From NCBI GenBank assembly GCA_033239125.1, contig BSWB01000005.1, positions 21,567,447-21,631,446 of the forward strand: a DNA stretch of 64,000 nucleotides, read 5' to 3'. Positions 11,601-24,600 of the stretch are shown here, piece by piece. The position numbers and the translations under genes are program-made. Under the pieces are notes generated by a model. The model saw only the letters and a list, made by a program, of their open reading frames with translations, had not been told where the DNA came from and made no database searches. Position 1 is the stretch's first letter; the number at the start of each line of letters is the position of its first letter. Source of the stretch: Fagopyrum homotropicum (Eukaryota; Streptophyta; Magnoliopsida; Caryophyllales; Polygonaceae).

Positions 11601-14600
11601 TACTTGTCTATCCACTGAAGCTCTTCCGGAAGATTAGAAACTCGTTTTTGATGGATGAAGAACAAGAATTCTCAGAGATTGCATACCAAGGTTTTGTTTG
11701 TGAGCTTGATGATAAGAACAGAGAAAATAAAAAAAAAATCAAAGTTAAAACTGTGATACTTACTGCTGAAGGGCGTATTCCACCAAGTGCTGTATATAGA
11801 GAGAGCTTCCCAACTGGTATTCCCATTCCCTAATAGCATGTTAAACCAGAAAGGGTGTCAGAATAGGACTGGAGAATGCTGGTGAAATATTTTGACAGGT
11901 CATTGCAGTCTTCTATGGTGTCAGAAAATACGGAACATCTAATTCACCTGACAACCAAGATCGCCAAGACCTAGAATCCGCTCACCGTCAGTGACAACAA
12001 TGACTTGTATACCTCTTTCAGGCCAGTTCCTCAGAACTTCAAGAATCTTTCCTCTGAGAAAACATACCAAACATGTGAACAAACAACTTGCATATGCTTA
12101 AGGCTAGATCTAGGTGAAAACAACTTGTCAACTATAGTCTATAGACAGACTACACTTTAAATTCAAGATATGGCTGAGCAAGACATACTTTTCTTTCAAA
12201 CTAATGAAAAGACCTTGAGGCCGTTTGAAGATGCTGCCGTATTTTTGACATGCCTCGCCAACAGTTGGAGTGTAGACAACAGGAAGTAGCTCTTCCACGT
12301 GATCAGTGAGAAGCTTGTAGAAAAGCTTTTCATTTCTCTCCTACAAAGTAATCAGAAGAATATAGTTAATTCTCCTTTCTCGAGGAGGGCATAATGGTGT
12401 AGCTTTCTAAACGAAATGCAACTAGAAATAGTTAATATTTGTGGAGACTAGAGCATCCACCTAAAACATACTTTAAGTGGAAACTATATAAGGTCTTCCA
12501 TCATAAAAGGCTTTCTTATTTTGGAAAGGAAAAAGACAAATCAAAAGAACAGGCTTTGCAGGTAGACATCCGAGTGGATGGAAATGGACTGTGGTAAAAG
12601 TTGCTGAAAGAAATTTGCATATGACGGTGATTGGTGAAATTAATGCCAGCAGCATTTAAATTCACCTGAAGATCTGTCATAGCCATATACTTCTGCAAGG
12701 GAACCTGATACTGGCGGATATTGTGAATCATCTTCCTCACCTACCATGTAAATCACAAGAGATGTCACTCAGTATTATGGAGAGAAAACGCACACACTAA
12801 GGGCTAAATGAATGAATTCGTCTAGAAACTCCGTATCGAAGATAACCTGAAGCTCTTGACTGGCAACAGTTGGGGGAAGAAGACCACGCAAGTAGTGGGC
12901 ATCTCTTTCTTTCTCAGTAAATGCAAGGCCCTTATTATGGTGTGGATCCCGCAACAATGTATAGCCACTACACCAAGAAAATAACTCATTTATAATCCAT
13001 TCCACAGAGCTTGAACATCGCAAAATTCATTGTGAAAACTTTAAACAGCTCATACACATCAAGCCAGATAATACGACAAGCCATGTTAAACCAAACCATT
13101 GGCTGGAAATCATCAATTCTCATGGCCACAGTTCATCGGAGATTAGAATGATAGATTATTTCTGGGTCTACATGCACTAGTTGAAGCTTTTACTGGCAGA
13201 TGAGAAGCGAACAAATACTGGTTTATAACTTCACTTGTACCAAATTAAGGAAAACAGAAAGGTCCAAAATTACAAAAAATAACAAAAACAAGACAATTTC
13301 CAAAACGTGGAGTTTTCTTGTTTTGTTTTGTCAAAAAATGTTATCAACTTGGAAATTTCTTGTTCTGCCGTCAAGCTTCCATTTTTAATTTATCACAAAA
13401 GCATCTCATTTATATACATTGCAAATCAGATAAACAACTCATATTCAAATTAAACAGATATAAATTGTTGAAACACATCAAAGCAACCGTACTAAGTGAT
13501 CCTACAATCTTTGAGTCTGGGCAATCAATGTAATAACAATAATACAATACACGAGGGCACAGCTCGCAACCACATCAAAAGAAACACAAAGACAGACAAT
13601 AATGATTCGTTCTAAGCACAGTTGATTGCATATTGGATTAATAGACCATTTTCAGTCTACTTTTAGCAGCTGAATCTTTAGGAATAGAATCATAGTCAAC
13701 AAGCAGGAAAGAAAGAAGCGAATGAGAATTTGATAACAAAGAACTGGTTTAAAATTACACTTGTACCCCATGCTCTGGATGGCAAATAAAATACACAGAA
13801 AAGTCCAAAAATACAATGAGCAAAAACTACGCAATTTCCAAAACACAGAGACTTCTTGTTTGGTTCTGTTGCAGAATGTTATGAATGTTTAGGCTATGAT
13901 TTCGTCATAAATGACGATTGCTATACAAAGAGAAGGGTCTTAATATAACCCAAAATGACTTTCACAATCTACTCCGTTTGATTGAGAAGTAGAAGCTCAA
14001 TTTAGCAAAGAATTGGTGGCTACAACACCTTCAAAATTATCAAATTCAATCTCGTGAACTCCGAAGAATATGAATATGCATCAAAGCCAAAACCGTCAAA
14101 AAACGAAATTCGAAAATCGTTAAACGTATGTCTTCAAATCACAAGAACAAACAATCAATCATTCTCTCTCACCTGGCGACGGTGACGGCCCAAGGGGTAA
14201 CGTGCTGATCCTCGGTGGCCATATCCTCGCCATACACGTCATGAACTCCACCGACAGCAGTGTCCGATTTACCCTTCGATTCTTCGGCAACAACAGCTCC
14301 TAAATCCCTAGCGGTCTCCGTCAAAACGGAGCCGTTTGGATCTCCCGATCGGCCATTCGATCCCAAAGCAACCTTGACTACACATCCTCTCCTGCTCGAA
14401 TGCGACGATCCTAGCGGCGATAACCTCCCAGACACGCTGGGAGCGTTATTCTAGTTTCAAAAACACACATATCAAATTGAAATCACAGAATTCCCAACTT
14501 TTTTTTGCTCATAAACATTCGAAGTACAAACAGGTAAACAGATTCGGGAAAAACGATGTAGTAACAAAATGAAAGAAAAACGAAACTGAAGCTAATGAGA

Positions 14601-14640
14601 CGCCGTTGTTTACCAGGAGATTAGCTCGCAACGAGATCAT
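8624..14640 (-). CDS. NADP-ME: NADP-dependent malic enzyme, probably plastidic (20 exons)
   Basis: The enzyme decarboxylates L-malate to pyruvate and CO2, making NADPH. Exons, 5' to 3' on the minus strand: 14614-14640, 14173-14450, 12847-12967, 12666-12740, 12189-12340, 11948-12053, 11764-11829, 11420-11515, 11218-11289, 10955-11038, 10770-10868, 10436-10483, 10302-10355, 10106-10204, 9902-9991, 9731-9808, 9556-9630, 9389-9479, 8798-8926, 8624-8712. All introns are GT-AG and the sum is 1929 nt: 642 residues plus stop, the usual length of a plastid isoform. Residues 1 to about 60 are Ser/Arg/Leu-rich like a transit peptide. Key motifs are YTPTVGEACQ (Tyr190), GLGDLGCQG (246-254), FNDDIQGTA (354-362), the nucleotide fold LGAGEAGTGIA (388-398) and SNPTSQ (497-502). 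The C-terminus ends YRGYR, close to the conserved plant end. The first exon is only nine codons. No lesion was seen. Plastid location is inferred from the N-terminus. Confidence 0.97.
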
Positions 14641-14745
14641 AGCTGTAGAAGATGGAGAGGAGATTGAAAGAAATCCAGATAAAATCTCCGCTCCACTTTA
14701 AGGCCGTAGAGAGATGAAAAATGGGGGAGGGTGGGGGGATTTCTC

Positions 14746-14753
14746 TTTTTATA
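14746..14753 (-). promoter_or_regulatory. TATA box of the malic enzyme gene
   Basis: TATAAAAA on the minus strand lies about 105 bp upstream of the start codon. This would place transcription start near 14720 and give an 80-bp 5' UTR. Position and sequence are canonical; the start site itself is inferred. Confidence 0.7.
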
Positions 14754-16856
14754 TGCGGAGTTTGAGAGGCGTGGGCCCATGATGCAGTGTGTAAGAGTTA
14801 AGTGGTTCAGATCTGATAAACGGCGAGCCAGGTATGCTAAGATGCGACGAGCTCACGGGATGATACGTGAGAACGAAATCCTGATCTACCGAAACGGTGA
14901 CGTTTTTATGATATATCCCTATGCTCCGTTTGGTTTGGTAGAGAAGGTGGGAATCAGATTGAAAGCTACAGGCACACGGCACTGCCACGTCATTTTGATG
15001 AAAATGTTTGTTTCCCACAATTCCACGGCTACTGACATTACAACGAGGAATTTAATTAATATTTTAATGGACCAAACCCTCACCATTTACTCAAATATAT
15101 GAGTTGTTCCCTGAAAATGACTCTAGTTTATGGATGATTTTGTGAATATATTCTGGAGGTCAGAATAAATATTTAATACATTTTAAAATGTTAAAAAAAT
15201 ATAAAGGCTCAAATAATAAAAAAATAAATTTAGGAACAAAAAAGCATTCACATATGTACTTAACTTGAAAGTTTTTAATTTAGTTCAATTTATACTTTAT
15301 ATACCTAGGTTTATGTCAATTTGAATACTTGAACGTTAAATTATTATTTTATTAAATTAAGAAGGATTTTTTTGAAATTTTTTCTTTTATTTTTCTAAAT
15401 TTTAAATAATTTAGCTTTAAAAAAACACCTTATATAATATGTTTACTAAATTCCATCAATAACTAGTATTTTATAAATTAAAAAAAATATGGCGGATGAT
15501 TTGATGTCTTTTTTCGTCAGCTATTTATTTATAAAATTGTTAATTAATAAATTTTTTAAATATACTTATTATAACAAGGATTTTTAGCATAGACATAAAT
15601 TATCTTTAATATATTTATATTAAAGTGTCTTATTTTATTATAAATTATTCAAAATTATTTTTTTAATAAACAAATGTAAAACGGATTATATTATATAAAA
15701 TAAAATCTAAAGAAAAATTAGGTGTTTTAGCTTTTACGTAGAACTTCTTTGAGAATTTTTTTTTTAATCTTTTATAAGATCAAGCTAAAATATAAAAAAA
15801 AATGTGTAGATGTTTCTTTTAAATTATAAACTAAATGCTATTATGAATGGAATTTTAAAAAATAAATATAATCTAGAAAATAATTTTATCAGACACTTTT
15901 TCATTTTTTATTTTTAAAAAATTATATATATATATATATATATGGCAAAATATTTGATTGTGTTGTTAAGGTGTGGTGGAAAAAGGAGATAATTGAAATA
16001 TTTTAGGGTGTCAGATGGTTCGTGTATAAGGTTGAAGGTGTACATTGTTGACGTTTAGGAAAAAGAGCCATCCGAAATGAAAAAGCATTCGAGTCCACAA
16101 GATGTAGCAATAGAGTATTTGTAATCCTAACAAAAGGAAGATCAGATCTTCTTGTGGACTCAAAATGGCACTTACCAAACTGACATAAATAAATCAATAT
16201 TTATTTATATTAAAGTTAATTGCACGTAGACCCCTCAAAGAATTTGACACATGCATTGCGCTTTGTTGGTTCTTGTCCCACCAATCGTTAAAATCGAGGG
16301 CATTAATGAAATGTGTACTGTTCATCCGGGAAAGGCATATACGGTATGTCATTATAACCTAAAACATACGACTCACTCAAAACTCGTTTTATATGACACT
16401 AAGAATGAGTTGGAATTCAGGGATCGGAATAAAATGAAGAATTTGAATCAATTATTCATGATATTTGATGTTTGGTATGACGTTCAAGTGAATGATTCTT
16501 GAAATATGTTATTTAATTTTATATGAATTATAAAACAATGAATCATATGATATTTGGTGATGTATGTATATGTTTATAATGTAATAAATTAGTTTTTTTA
16601 ATCAACACTTACCAAAAATAAAGACCAAACATCAATTTAAATAATAATCAAACTCACATTACCAGTCACCCTCAAGTATTGAGATTTAGTAAAATAAATT
16701 ATTTGCAGAAAAAATTGGTAGAGACGTACATTTATGAGGAGTGAGGACACAGGAAGAAGAAGTGTGAGGTTGAGAGTTGATCCAATGGACTAGCCAAGTC
16801 AGCCGCCCGGTAGAGGTTGGCCCACATTCTTCAATTTCATTCATTACCCTACAAAA
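14754..16856. other. malic enzyme upstream region and AT-rich intergenic DNA
   Basis: From 14754 to about 15010 the DNA is of balanced composition and is probably the distal promoter of the malic enzyme gene. From 15100 on it is strongly AT-rich, with a (TA)n run near 15918-15943. No gene is recognised. Confidence 0.5.
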
Positions 16857-17469
16857 TAGGGTTGGGGATATAAACGTCTCGCATCCCGTCCCGCAAATTA
16901 TAAATCGGGATAGGATTCACAACTTTCTTTCTTTGTCCCGTCCGGGCACTGTTCCACATGGAGCGAGACTGGACGGGAAATTCCGCAAGAAGTATTTATT
17001 GTCTTGTTTTCTCTTTATGTAAAATGACAAATGATAAAAAAAACTCGATACCGAATTACCGATTCAAGATGTCTACATTAGTGGGTAGTGCATTCCAAAC
17101 GAATACAAGTTACACTAAAATGTGGCTTACCGATTTACATTAAAAAAAATCTAGCACCACACTACACTAATGATAACATTTTTTTTACATGTAAATCACA
17201 ACGGATAACATTCTTCTAGTATTTATTATTTTTATAATTTTTATTAATATAAAATTATAATTTATATATATTATTTATCTATATAAAATTTATAAAACTA
17301 TAGAAATATAATTTATATATATGCGGATGAGACGAATTAGCCGGGATGGAAAGTTTCCGTCCTGCGTCCCGTACCGCAAAATTTTCACGGAACGGGACGG
17401 GATACCCATTTTTTTTTCAAATCCCGACGAAATCGGGACGGGACTAACCGGAATTCATACTCACCCCTA
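16857..17469. mobile_element. non-autonomous hAT element, copy A (613 bp)
   Basis: The element begins TAGGGTTGGGGATA and ends, read inwards from the right, TAGGGGTGAGTATGAATTCC. It is flanked by 8-bp direct repeats CTACAAAA (16849-16856) and CTACAAAC (17470-17477), 7 of 8 matching, the target-site size of hAT transposons. Both subterminal regions are dense in CGGGACGGGAC/GTCCCGTCCCG words, probable transposase-binding repeats. The interior is AT-rich with no coding capacity. Copy B is at 32013-32688 in the opposite orientation. Confidence 0.85.
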
Positions 17470-17554
17470 CTACAAACATAAATCGTTTGTATTCCTAGGC
17501 GCCTATGGCAAACCAAAATATTGGAGAGTATAAGGATATGCAACATTTTTAGTC

Positions 17555-17815
17555 ATATCGGATCGAATATCCGAGTCTTAAATTTAACATTAATCTACGC
17601 TATTGTTCGGGTTAATCGGATTTATCTAATCAAATTCAAATGGTTGGATATCAGATTCGTCTATTTTGGAAAAACCTCAATCATTATTTGATCCGGAAAA
17701 AAACACGGATTGGAATCGCATAATCAAATAACAAATTATTTCAAATTTGTATTTTTATCGATTAGATCATCGGGTTAGGGAATTTTCAAATCGAATATTT
17801 TTACTCACCTGCTTG
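17555..17815. mobile_element. ATCCGA-rich hAT-like MITE fragment
   Basis: It contains several TCGGAT/ATCCGA words. Its right end read on the minus strand is GCAGGTGAGTAAAAATATTCG, which resembles the GGGTGAGCAAAAA-type ends of plant hAT MITEs and the element at 5407-5745. Boundaries are approximate. Confidence 0.4.
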
Positions 17816-18082
17816 TAAAGTTTTTAAGTTAGTTTTTTTAATGAAAATAAATTAAACTAGGTTGCTTAACATATGATCGATATTTTAAACATTATTACGT
17901 ATAAAAACTTGACAAAAAAAAATTTTATTTTGTAAATGTTTATGTTCAGTGGTTACACAAATAATTTTTCTAAAAATATAAGATGAGCTTCAAATGCAAT
18001 GGAGTGAGTTGATGAAATAAGTTGTCACTCTTAAATTTGAGATTTTTTTAAAAAATAAAAATTCTTTTTATTCATACATTTC

Positions 18083-18936
18083 GGGTCTGTTTGGGAACCA
18101 CGAACTTATTGTAGATGAAGCTGAAGCTGAAGCTTATTGTAGCTGAAGCTGATTGGGTAGCTGAAATAAGTAGCTGAATGAACTAGCTGATTTTTTTTTT
18201 GATAAGCTTGTTGAGCGTTTGGGAAACTACGAGCTTATCGAAGCTGATATAAATGTAAAGTTACGAAAATGGACATTATCTATTATATTTAAATAGATAT
18301 TATAGTTGTACAATATCATAATAACTATATAATACGAAAATTATACAATAAGTGGCTAATAAAAATAAAAAATTTGTTAATTTAAATTTATAAGTAAATT
18401 TATACTAATAATAATTTGTAATTTATTTTACTAAATAAACATAAAAATGTGTAAGAATTATGAATTTAAAGTTATTCACTTAAAAAAAATAATACTTACC
18501 AATCTTTCACAAAATTAAATGCACACAATTTAACAAAAAAAATATTCAATAATGTGGATAATTAAAATTTGAAATTGGTATTTTAAATTTATAGGTTGGT
18601 TTTATGAAAAACATTTAGTAGCTGATTTTTTTAAATGGGTATTTTAAATTTATACAAAAATTTAATTTAAATTTAGTAAGCTTTATTTATTGACTTTATT
18701 ATTATAATTGTGGAAATGGTTAATTTGGAAAAATATGGTCCATCATCTAGCTTCATCTCCATCATCTACATGTAGGAAGCTTACAAATTTGGGCATTTTT
18801 CATCTACCTTAATCTTGCTTCATCTTGCTTCATCTAGTGAAAGTTGGCCTCCCAAACACCTCACATGTTTTTATCTTCATCTCTTAAGCTACCTTCATCT
18901 CCATCATCTAGTAAAATAAGGGTCCCAAACACACCC
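18083..18936. mobile_element. Harbinger/Tourist-like MITE (854 bp)
   Basis: The left end GGGTCTGTTTGGGAACC and the right end read inwards, GGGTGTGTTTGGGACCC, form near-perfect terminal inverted repeats of 17 bp. TTC stands on both outer sides as a 3-bp direct repeat. GGG-N-TGTTTGG ends and a 3-bp target duplication fit PIF/Harbinger-derived MITEs, although TTC is not the favoured TWA target. The subterminal parts carry repeated AGCTGAAG words (left) and CATCTTCATC-type words (right). Confidence 0.65.
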
Positions 18937-19621
18937 TTCATCATCCCAATAATCTTACTTACTTTAACGGGTAAAAAACCTAAAGCAACATAATCAACTT
19001 CAAAATTCGGATGAAACATCGACAACTATTAAACTTTTTTTTTCTTTTCTTAAAATTGACCTTTTTTCATCACTTCTCTAATACAAACAGTCTCTTGTAT
19101 CTCAACCCGTCTCTCCACGGGAACATTCTTACTAAATGGTAACTTAAATTTTACACATTTCACTTGTTGTCCGGAATAAGCTCCATACTTGCAGAGGATA
19201 TTGACTGTTTCAAAGCGCTGTTGATGGACGACTTTGCGTACATAACACTATCATATGCAAAAAAAAAAAAAAAATTCTCGGGACAACAGGAGCAATTTTA
19301 TTACCCATTAATCTTTTTATGACATCACTTTCCCGTATAAGACAAGAGACCTTCCGCACATATCAGAAAGAGAAAAGGGAACAAAGAGTAACCTTACCTC
19401 AATCCCCTAAAGGTAGAGAGCTGAGACGTAGAAAATTCCCTCAAATAAAACCGAGAAAGCAATAAAAGACACACATATTATGATAAGGCTAATTGACCTC
19501 TTCTCAAATCCTATAGCGTGCTTACAGACTTTCAAATATCCTCACTCAATCCTATTATTGGTCTTTGCTATATCTAACTTTAATTTTATATACCCTTCTT
19601 TCCATTCCTTATTTTTCATGT

Positions 19622-19800
19622 AATGAAAGATCTCAAAATGCCAATACATTAGGCCAATACATTATCAGAAAATGAGTCTTCTAAGAACAAACATTCTCTT
19701 ATTAATAAAAATCAATTTGTGTTGAGTAATGAAAGATCTCAAAACTGCTAATACATTATTGGAAAATGAGTCTCCTAAGAATAAACACTCTCTCATTAAT
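19622..19800. repeat. imperfect tandem duplication, about 105-bp unit, next to the LINE insertion
   Basis: The phrase AATGAAAGATCTCAAAA begins both copies (19622 and 19727). The second copy stops at 19800, where the LINE unit begins. The missing continuation (AAAAATCAATTT...) reappears at 27220, on the far side of the insertion. Confidence 0.8.
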
Positions 19801-19825
19801 TTTTTTTTTGAAGAAATGAGGAAAA

Positions 19826-21518
19826 TAGGGCCTCAAAATTTTACTTTTGCAAAATGGACTCCTACAAAATTAGGCCTGCAAACTAGTGATTAGGAGCATA
19901 ATTGAAGGGCTAATGAAATGATGGTGCCTCTTTAAATTCCACTTTTTCCTTCTATTTTTTCATTTTTCTCTCTTTTCACTTTCTCTCATCCATAACCCAT
20001 CCTTCTCTTTCCCCTGTGCAGTCGCCGCCTCCAATACTCCGGCCACCAGGGATCCGACGACAGTGCCAGGACATTTGGCCACCAAGCCGACATCGAAGGG
20101 CGAGCGAGAGATCTAGGGTTTTTCCGTCAAGGTTGTCGCGAGGAGGGGGTACGCCACTTGTTTTCGTCGCCGGCGCCGCTGTCTGCTCGTCGTTCCGTCA
20201 CCAACCCTCTCTCTCACCGTTGTTTGCTCCGTTGTTGCTGGGAACAAGATCTGTATTTTTGGGTAGGCTATTTCTACTAGATTTTGGGTATGCATTTGAT
20301 TCGTTTGTTAAGTAGTAGTGAGTATGTGTTTGATGAATTGAGTATGATTAACCAATTGATGGGTATGATTATTTTGTTGGGTATATGTTTATTGTTATTG
20401 TGTTATGTTTTTTTATTGTTGAGAATGTTTAAAGTGAAATGTTGGGTATGTATTATGGTTATATGGTTATCCAAACTGTGTTATAATGACCAAATGTCAT
20501 TTGATATTGATGTTTGTGTATAATATCGATTTATATAAATTTTGGGTATGACAAATTTCAAATTGGGTATGCTTTTAGTGTTAAGTGTGTCTTAAAGTGA
20601 AGAGAAAAAAAAAAGGATTGAGTATGTATACATTGAGTATGAATATTTTATAAAACAAAATACTACCCAATTTGTGGTTATGGTGTTTTTTGATATTTTA
20701 GTTTTTTGGGTATGTTTGAGTTTTGGGTATGTGTGTTTTCGAATATGTTTATGTAGTTTGACAAAATTATTTTGGGTATGACTGTGTCGTTTTTAGGTAA
20801 ACAATTTTTTGGGTATGATAGAAACAAACATAAATGAGTTTATTTTGGGTATGGTGTTTTCGAATATGTTTTTTTATTGTTGAGAATGTTTAAAGTGAAA
20901 TGTTGGGTATGTATTATGGTTACATGGTTACCCAAACTGTGTTATAATGACCAAATGTCATTTGATATTGATGTTTGTGTATAATATCGATTTGTATAAA
21001 TTTTGGGTATGACAAATTTCAAATTGGGTATGCTTTTAGTGTTAAGTGTGTCTTAAAGTGAAGAGAAAAAAAAAAGGATTGAGTATGTATACATTGAGTA
21101 TGAATATTTTATAAAACAAAATACTACCCAATTTGTGGTTATGGTGTTTTTTGATATTTTAGTTTTTTGGGTATGTTTGAGTTTTGGGTATGTGTGTTTT
21201 CGAATATGTTTATGTAGTTTGACAAAATTATTTTGGGTATGACTGTGTCGTTTTTAGGTAAACAATTTTTTGGGTATGATAGAAACAAACATAAATGAGT
21301 TTATAAATAGGGAACAAGGAGGGGCTGTGTTTTTTAGGTAGATGACTGCGTTTTTTTGGGCAAAAAATTCCCTCCAAAAAATGTCAATCAAAAGTGTCAC
21401 AACACTTACATCAGTCATCAATCATCAATCATCACTTTTTCTTCACTTTTTGTACTATGAAAAAAATAGCCCTTCAAAGTAGAAGTCCAATTTCTCAAGT
21501 CAAAATTGAGAGACCCTA
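19826..21518. mobile_element. possible non-autonomous DNA element with GGGTATG repeat array
   Basis: The left end (TAGGGCCTC...GGACTCCTAC) and the inverted right end (TAGGGTCTC...GGACTTCTAC) match at roughly three of four positions over about 48 bp. No target duplication was found. Inside are a C/T-rich leader, a GC-rich 5'UTR-like block (20016-20260) and then an array of GGGTATG words. It lies wholly between the two A-tracts of the LINE unit. Membership in a MULE or other TIR superfamily is not established. Confidence 0.4.
20406..21306. repeat. tandem duplication, 461-bp unit, rich in GGGTATG
   Basis: Sequence at about 20406-20845 is repeated almost exactly at 20867-21306 (offset 461; two substitutions noticed near 20472-20477). 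The exact word GGGTATG occurs about 17 times between 20240 and 21300, with further GAGTATG variants, all on the plus strand. Confidence 0.9.
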
Positions 21519-21696
21519 AATTCCAACTCTATAGTACAGAAGACCCATAATACCAATTCAGCCTTCTTCTTTTTTTTTTGGTAATTGGGACAGGGAAGAC
21601 CTAAGCCAATCCCGTGCATTTATTAAAACGTAAAGAGCTAACATGTGACAAGCCTACGGGTCACTACTCCGCGTGCATCGTTCTTTAAAAATTTAA

Positions 21697-24600
21697 CTAA
21701 AGAAACATGTGCGTTTTGGAGGAAAAATTAGCGTAAGGGGTAGGTGGAACCAAGCCGAGCCAGGTGATCGGCAACAGAGTTGGCTTCACGAAAGATATGT
21801 CGAAGTGAACGAGCCAACTTCTACGAATGAAGCCTTGACACCTCGATACCGGACTGAATAGTGGGTGAGTTGGGAAAATGTCACGATTGACCATGTAAAT
21901 GACGAGCTCTGAAGCAATCTCCACGATCATCTTTCTAAACCCTTTCTCCCAAGCTTGGTAGAGTCTCATGCAAAGACCCCACAACTCCGTTATCGGAACC
22001 GTACACTCTCCAACATTCACCGCAAACCCGCAAATCCGTTGGTCATGACAGTCACGAAATAGACCTCCAGCAGTAGCGAGCCCCTCAAAGCTCCGAACCG
22101 AGCCGTCCGTATTGAGTTTGACCCAACCCTCTTCGGGAGGTAACCACCTGATGATTCCCGTCGATACAACTCTCCTCGGAAAGGAGATATGATGATTGTT
22201 AAAAGCATGCACTACACTGTTAGTATATGACATAACCATGGACTCACTGTTCGGAGGGTGACTAGATTGACGAAACACAGATTCGTTTCTCCACCACCAA
22301 TACCACCACACAGTCACGGCAAATCACACATTCCATGGTAAGTCGAGGTCATTTTTATCCGACTTTGACAAATTGGTAAGGAGCCACACTGGTAAGTCGT
22401 CCAAAAAGAATTCCCCGGCAAAGGCTGTCGGAACGAGTTTACCCCATAAGTTAGCCACATCCAGACAATCGCTCAAGAGGTGAAGAGTGGTTTCAGTAGA
22501 ATTCGGGCACATCGAGCAGCGATCGTCCTGAGCAATATGCTGACCCAACCTCTTGGAATTTGTCAGAAGCCTATCCCGAGTAACCATCCAGAGAAAGGTT
22601 TTGATTCTCTCAAGAACACGGAGTTTCCAAACATCACGAAACACAGGTTTAGCCTGCAGCTCTACCATTGAGCTGAGGGTGATGATCTTGAATGTAGAAG
22701 TTGATGAATACGAACCATCCGAAGAAAGGCTCCAAGAGACACAGTCGTGCTGACCGGGAGTAACATTGAGTGACGTTCTAGCAAGTTTCATAAGTGTCTG
22801 AGAAGGCAGTGATGATAAACCGATTCCAATCCCAGCCAGAATCCGCAGACCATATCGGTGATAGAAGAACATGTAAGAAGTGAACTGGCGTAAGAGATAA
22901 GGGGGCAGTCCCCGCACCATAAATCGGTCCAAAATCAAACGAGAGAGCCATCAAAGGGGATCCATCTGATACCCAGACTCAACATATTTTTTTTAGCCCA
23001 AATTATACCTTTGAGAATATATGACCCTCTCTTGTTGGCACTGCAGTCCAAGATCGCTCTGCAATCTTTCAGACCATATTTGGAAGCCACTAAATTAGCC
23101 CGGGGAGAATCCCTGCTGTGAATGAACCGCCAGGACAACTTTCCCAGAGCAGCTGCATTTGCATTTGCATTTGCTGCTGAATGGATACCGAGTCCCCCCA
23201 GCTCTACGGGAAGACAAACGTCGCGCCAGGCCACCAGATGGATCTTCTTTTTGTTATCAGTATCCCCGCCACAGAAAGGACCTACATATTCGATCAAGAG
23301 TGTTGCAAATGGAAGAAGGCAACTCGACAATACGCATAATATAAGCCGGGAACGAGCTTAACACCGTCTTAACGAGGGTAAGTCTACTCACAAAACTCAA
23401 AAATCTCCTCTTCCGAGCAGCCAATTTGTTGTTGGTTCTGTCCACCAGGAAATTAAAGTCACTGCTCTTCATACGAGACTGTAAGATCAGAAACCCTAGA
23501 TACCGCCCAAACTGCGAGACCATCGGGAGCCCAACAACCATTTGGATATCATTTTTGAGACTGAAATCCACAATGGGAGAAACCGAAAAGTGAGATTTAG
23601 TGAGGCTCACTTTTAGCCCTGAAGAGTTGCAAAAATCCTTTAAACATTGGTTTATCACAAACATATTTTCCACAGAAGCTTCGCCAAAAAGAACGATATC
23701 GTCAGCGAAGAAGACATGAGAAAATGTCCGGCCTCCCCTTTTAATCCTTACCGGTTTCCAAGAACCGTTATCAACGAGATGCTGTATCGCATGCCCCAGT
23801 CTTTCGAGACATAGAACAAACTAATAAAGAAGAGAGGGGTGTCCTTGTCTCACTCCTCTAGATGGAGTGAAGCCATTCGACATCTCCCCATCCCATAGAA
23901 TCAACATGGTTTGAGAACGAACACAAGTTGAGATCCAGTGTATCCATGGTTTAGGAAGACCAATAAGCTTGGATGTGTCATCAATGAAATCCCAATCCAA
24001 TCTATCGTAGGATTTTTCAAGATCGATTTTAATAACCATCCAATGCTTCTTGTGTTTCTGTATTTCAATAGAGTGCACCAGTTCTTGTACGATGATCACA
24101 TTGTCTTCGATCATTCTTCCGGGAATAAAGCTGCTTTGTAATGAGCTAGCCAGTTGACTCATGAAGGGTCGAATCTGGGAGACTAGCAATCTTGAAATCA
24201 GTTTGTATCTCACATTGCATAACCCTATAGGTCTGAACTTAGACATATGATCCGGATTAGAGCCCTTGGGTATGAGAGAAATAAGTGTATAATTAGTCCC
24301 TTCCCGCATAACACTAGTATCAAAGAATTACTTCACGTGATTAATATGGTCCTTAAGAGGGGCCATATTAAAGATACATTGCTTTATCTCGAGCTCAATG
24401 ACGGGTCTACAAAGAGCAGCGACATCATATTGAAGAAGAGAGGGAAAGTTTGGTATAGATGTACCTGCCATATTCTGTGTGATAGGATCTCTTATGAAAA
24501 GGTCCTTGAAGTAGAATTCAACGATTTTCTTCAGAAGATCCGGGTCAGAAACCCACATTCCCTCGTTGTTTCTGATGCAGTCCACTCGATTCTTTCTTCT

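Noticed and set aside
14731..15102. 123-codon plus-strand frame upstream of the malic enzyme gene
   Set aside because: It overlaps the malic enzyme TATA box and promoter region, has an opposing minus-strand frame of similar length and no recognisable domain.
20016..20523. Frames over the GC-rich leader and GGGTATG array
   Set aside because: The composition is low-complexity, the frames disagree between the duplicated units, and there is no homology I can name.
20240..21306. CRISPR-like array
   Set aside because: GGGTATG words are too short and irregularly spaced, and the host is a plant.
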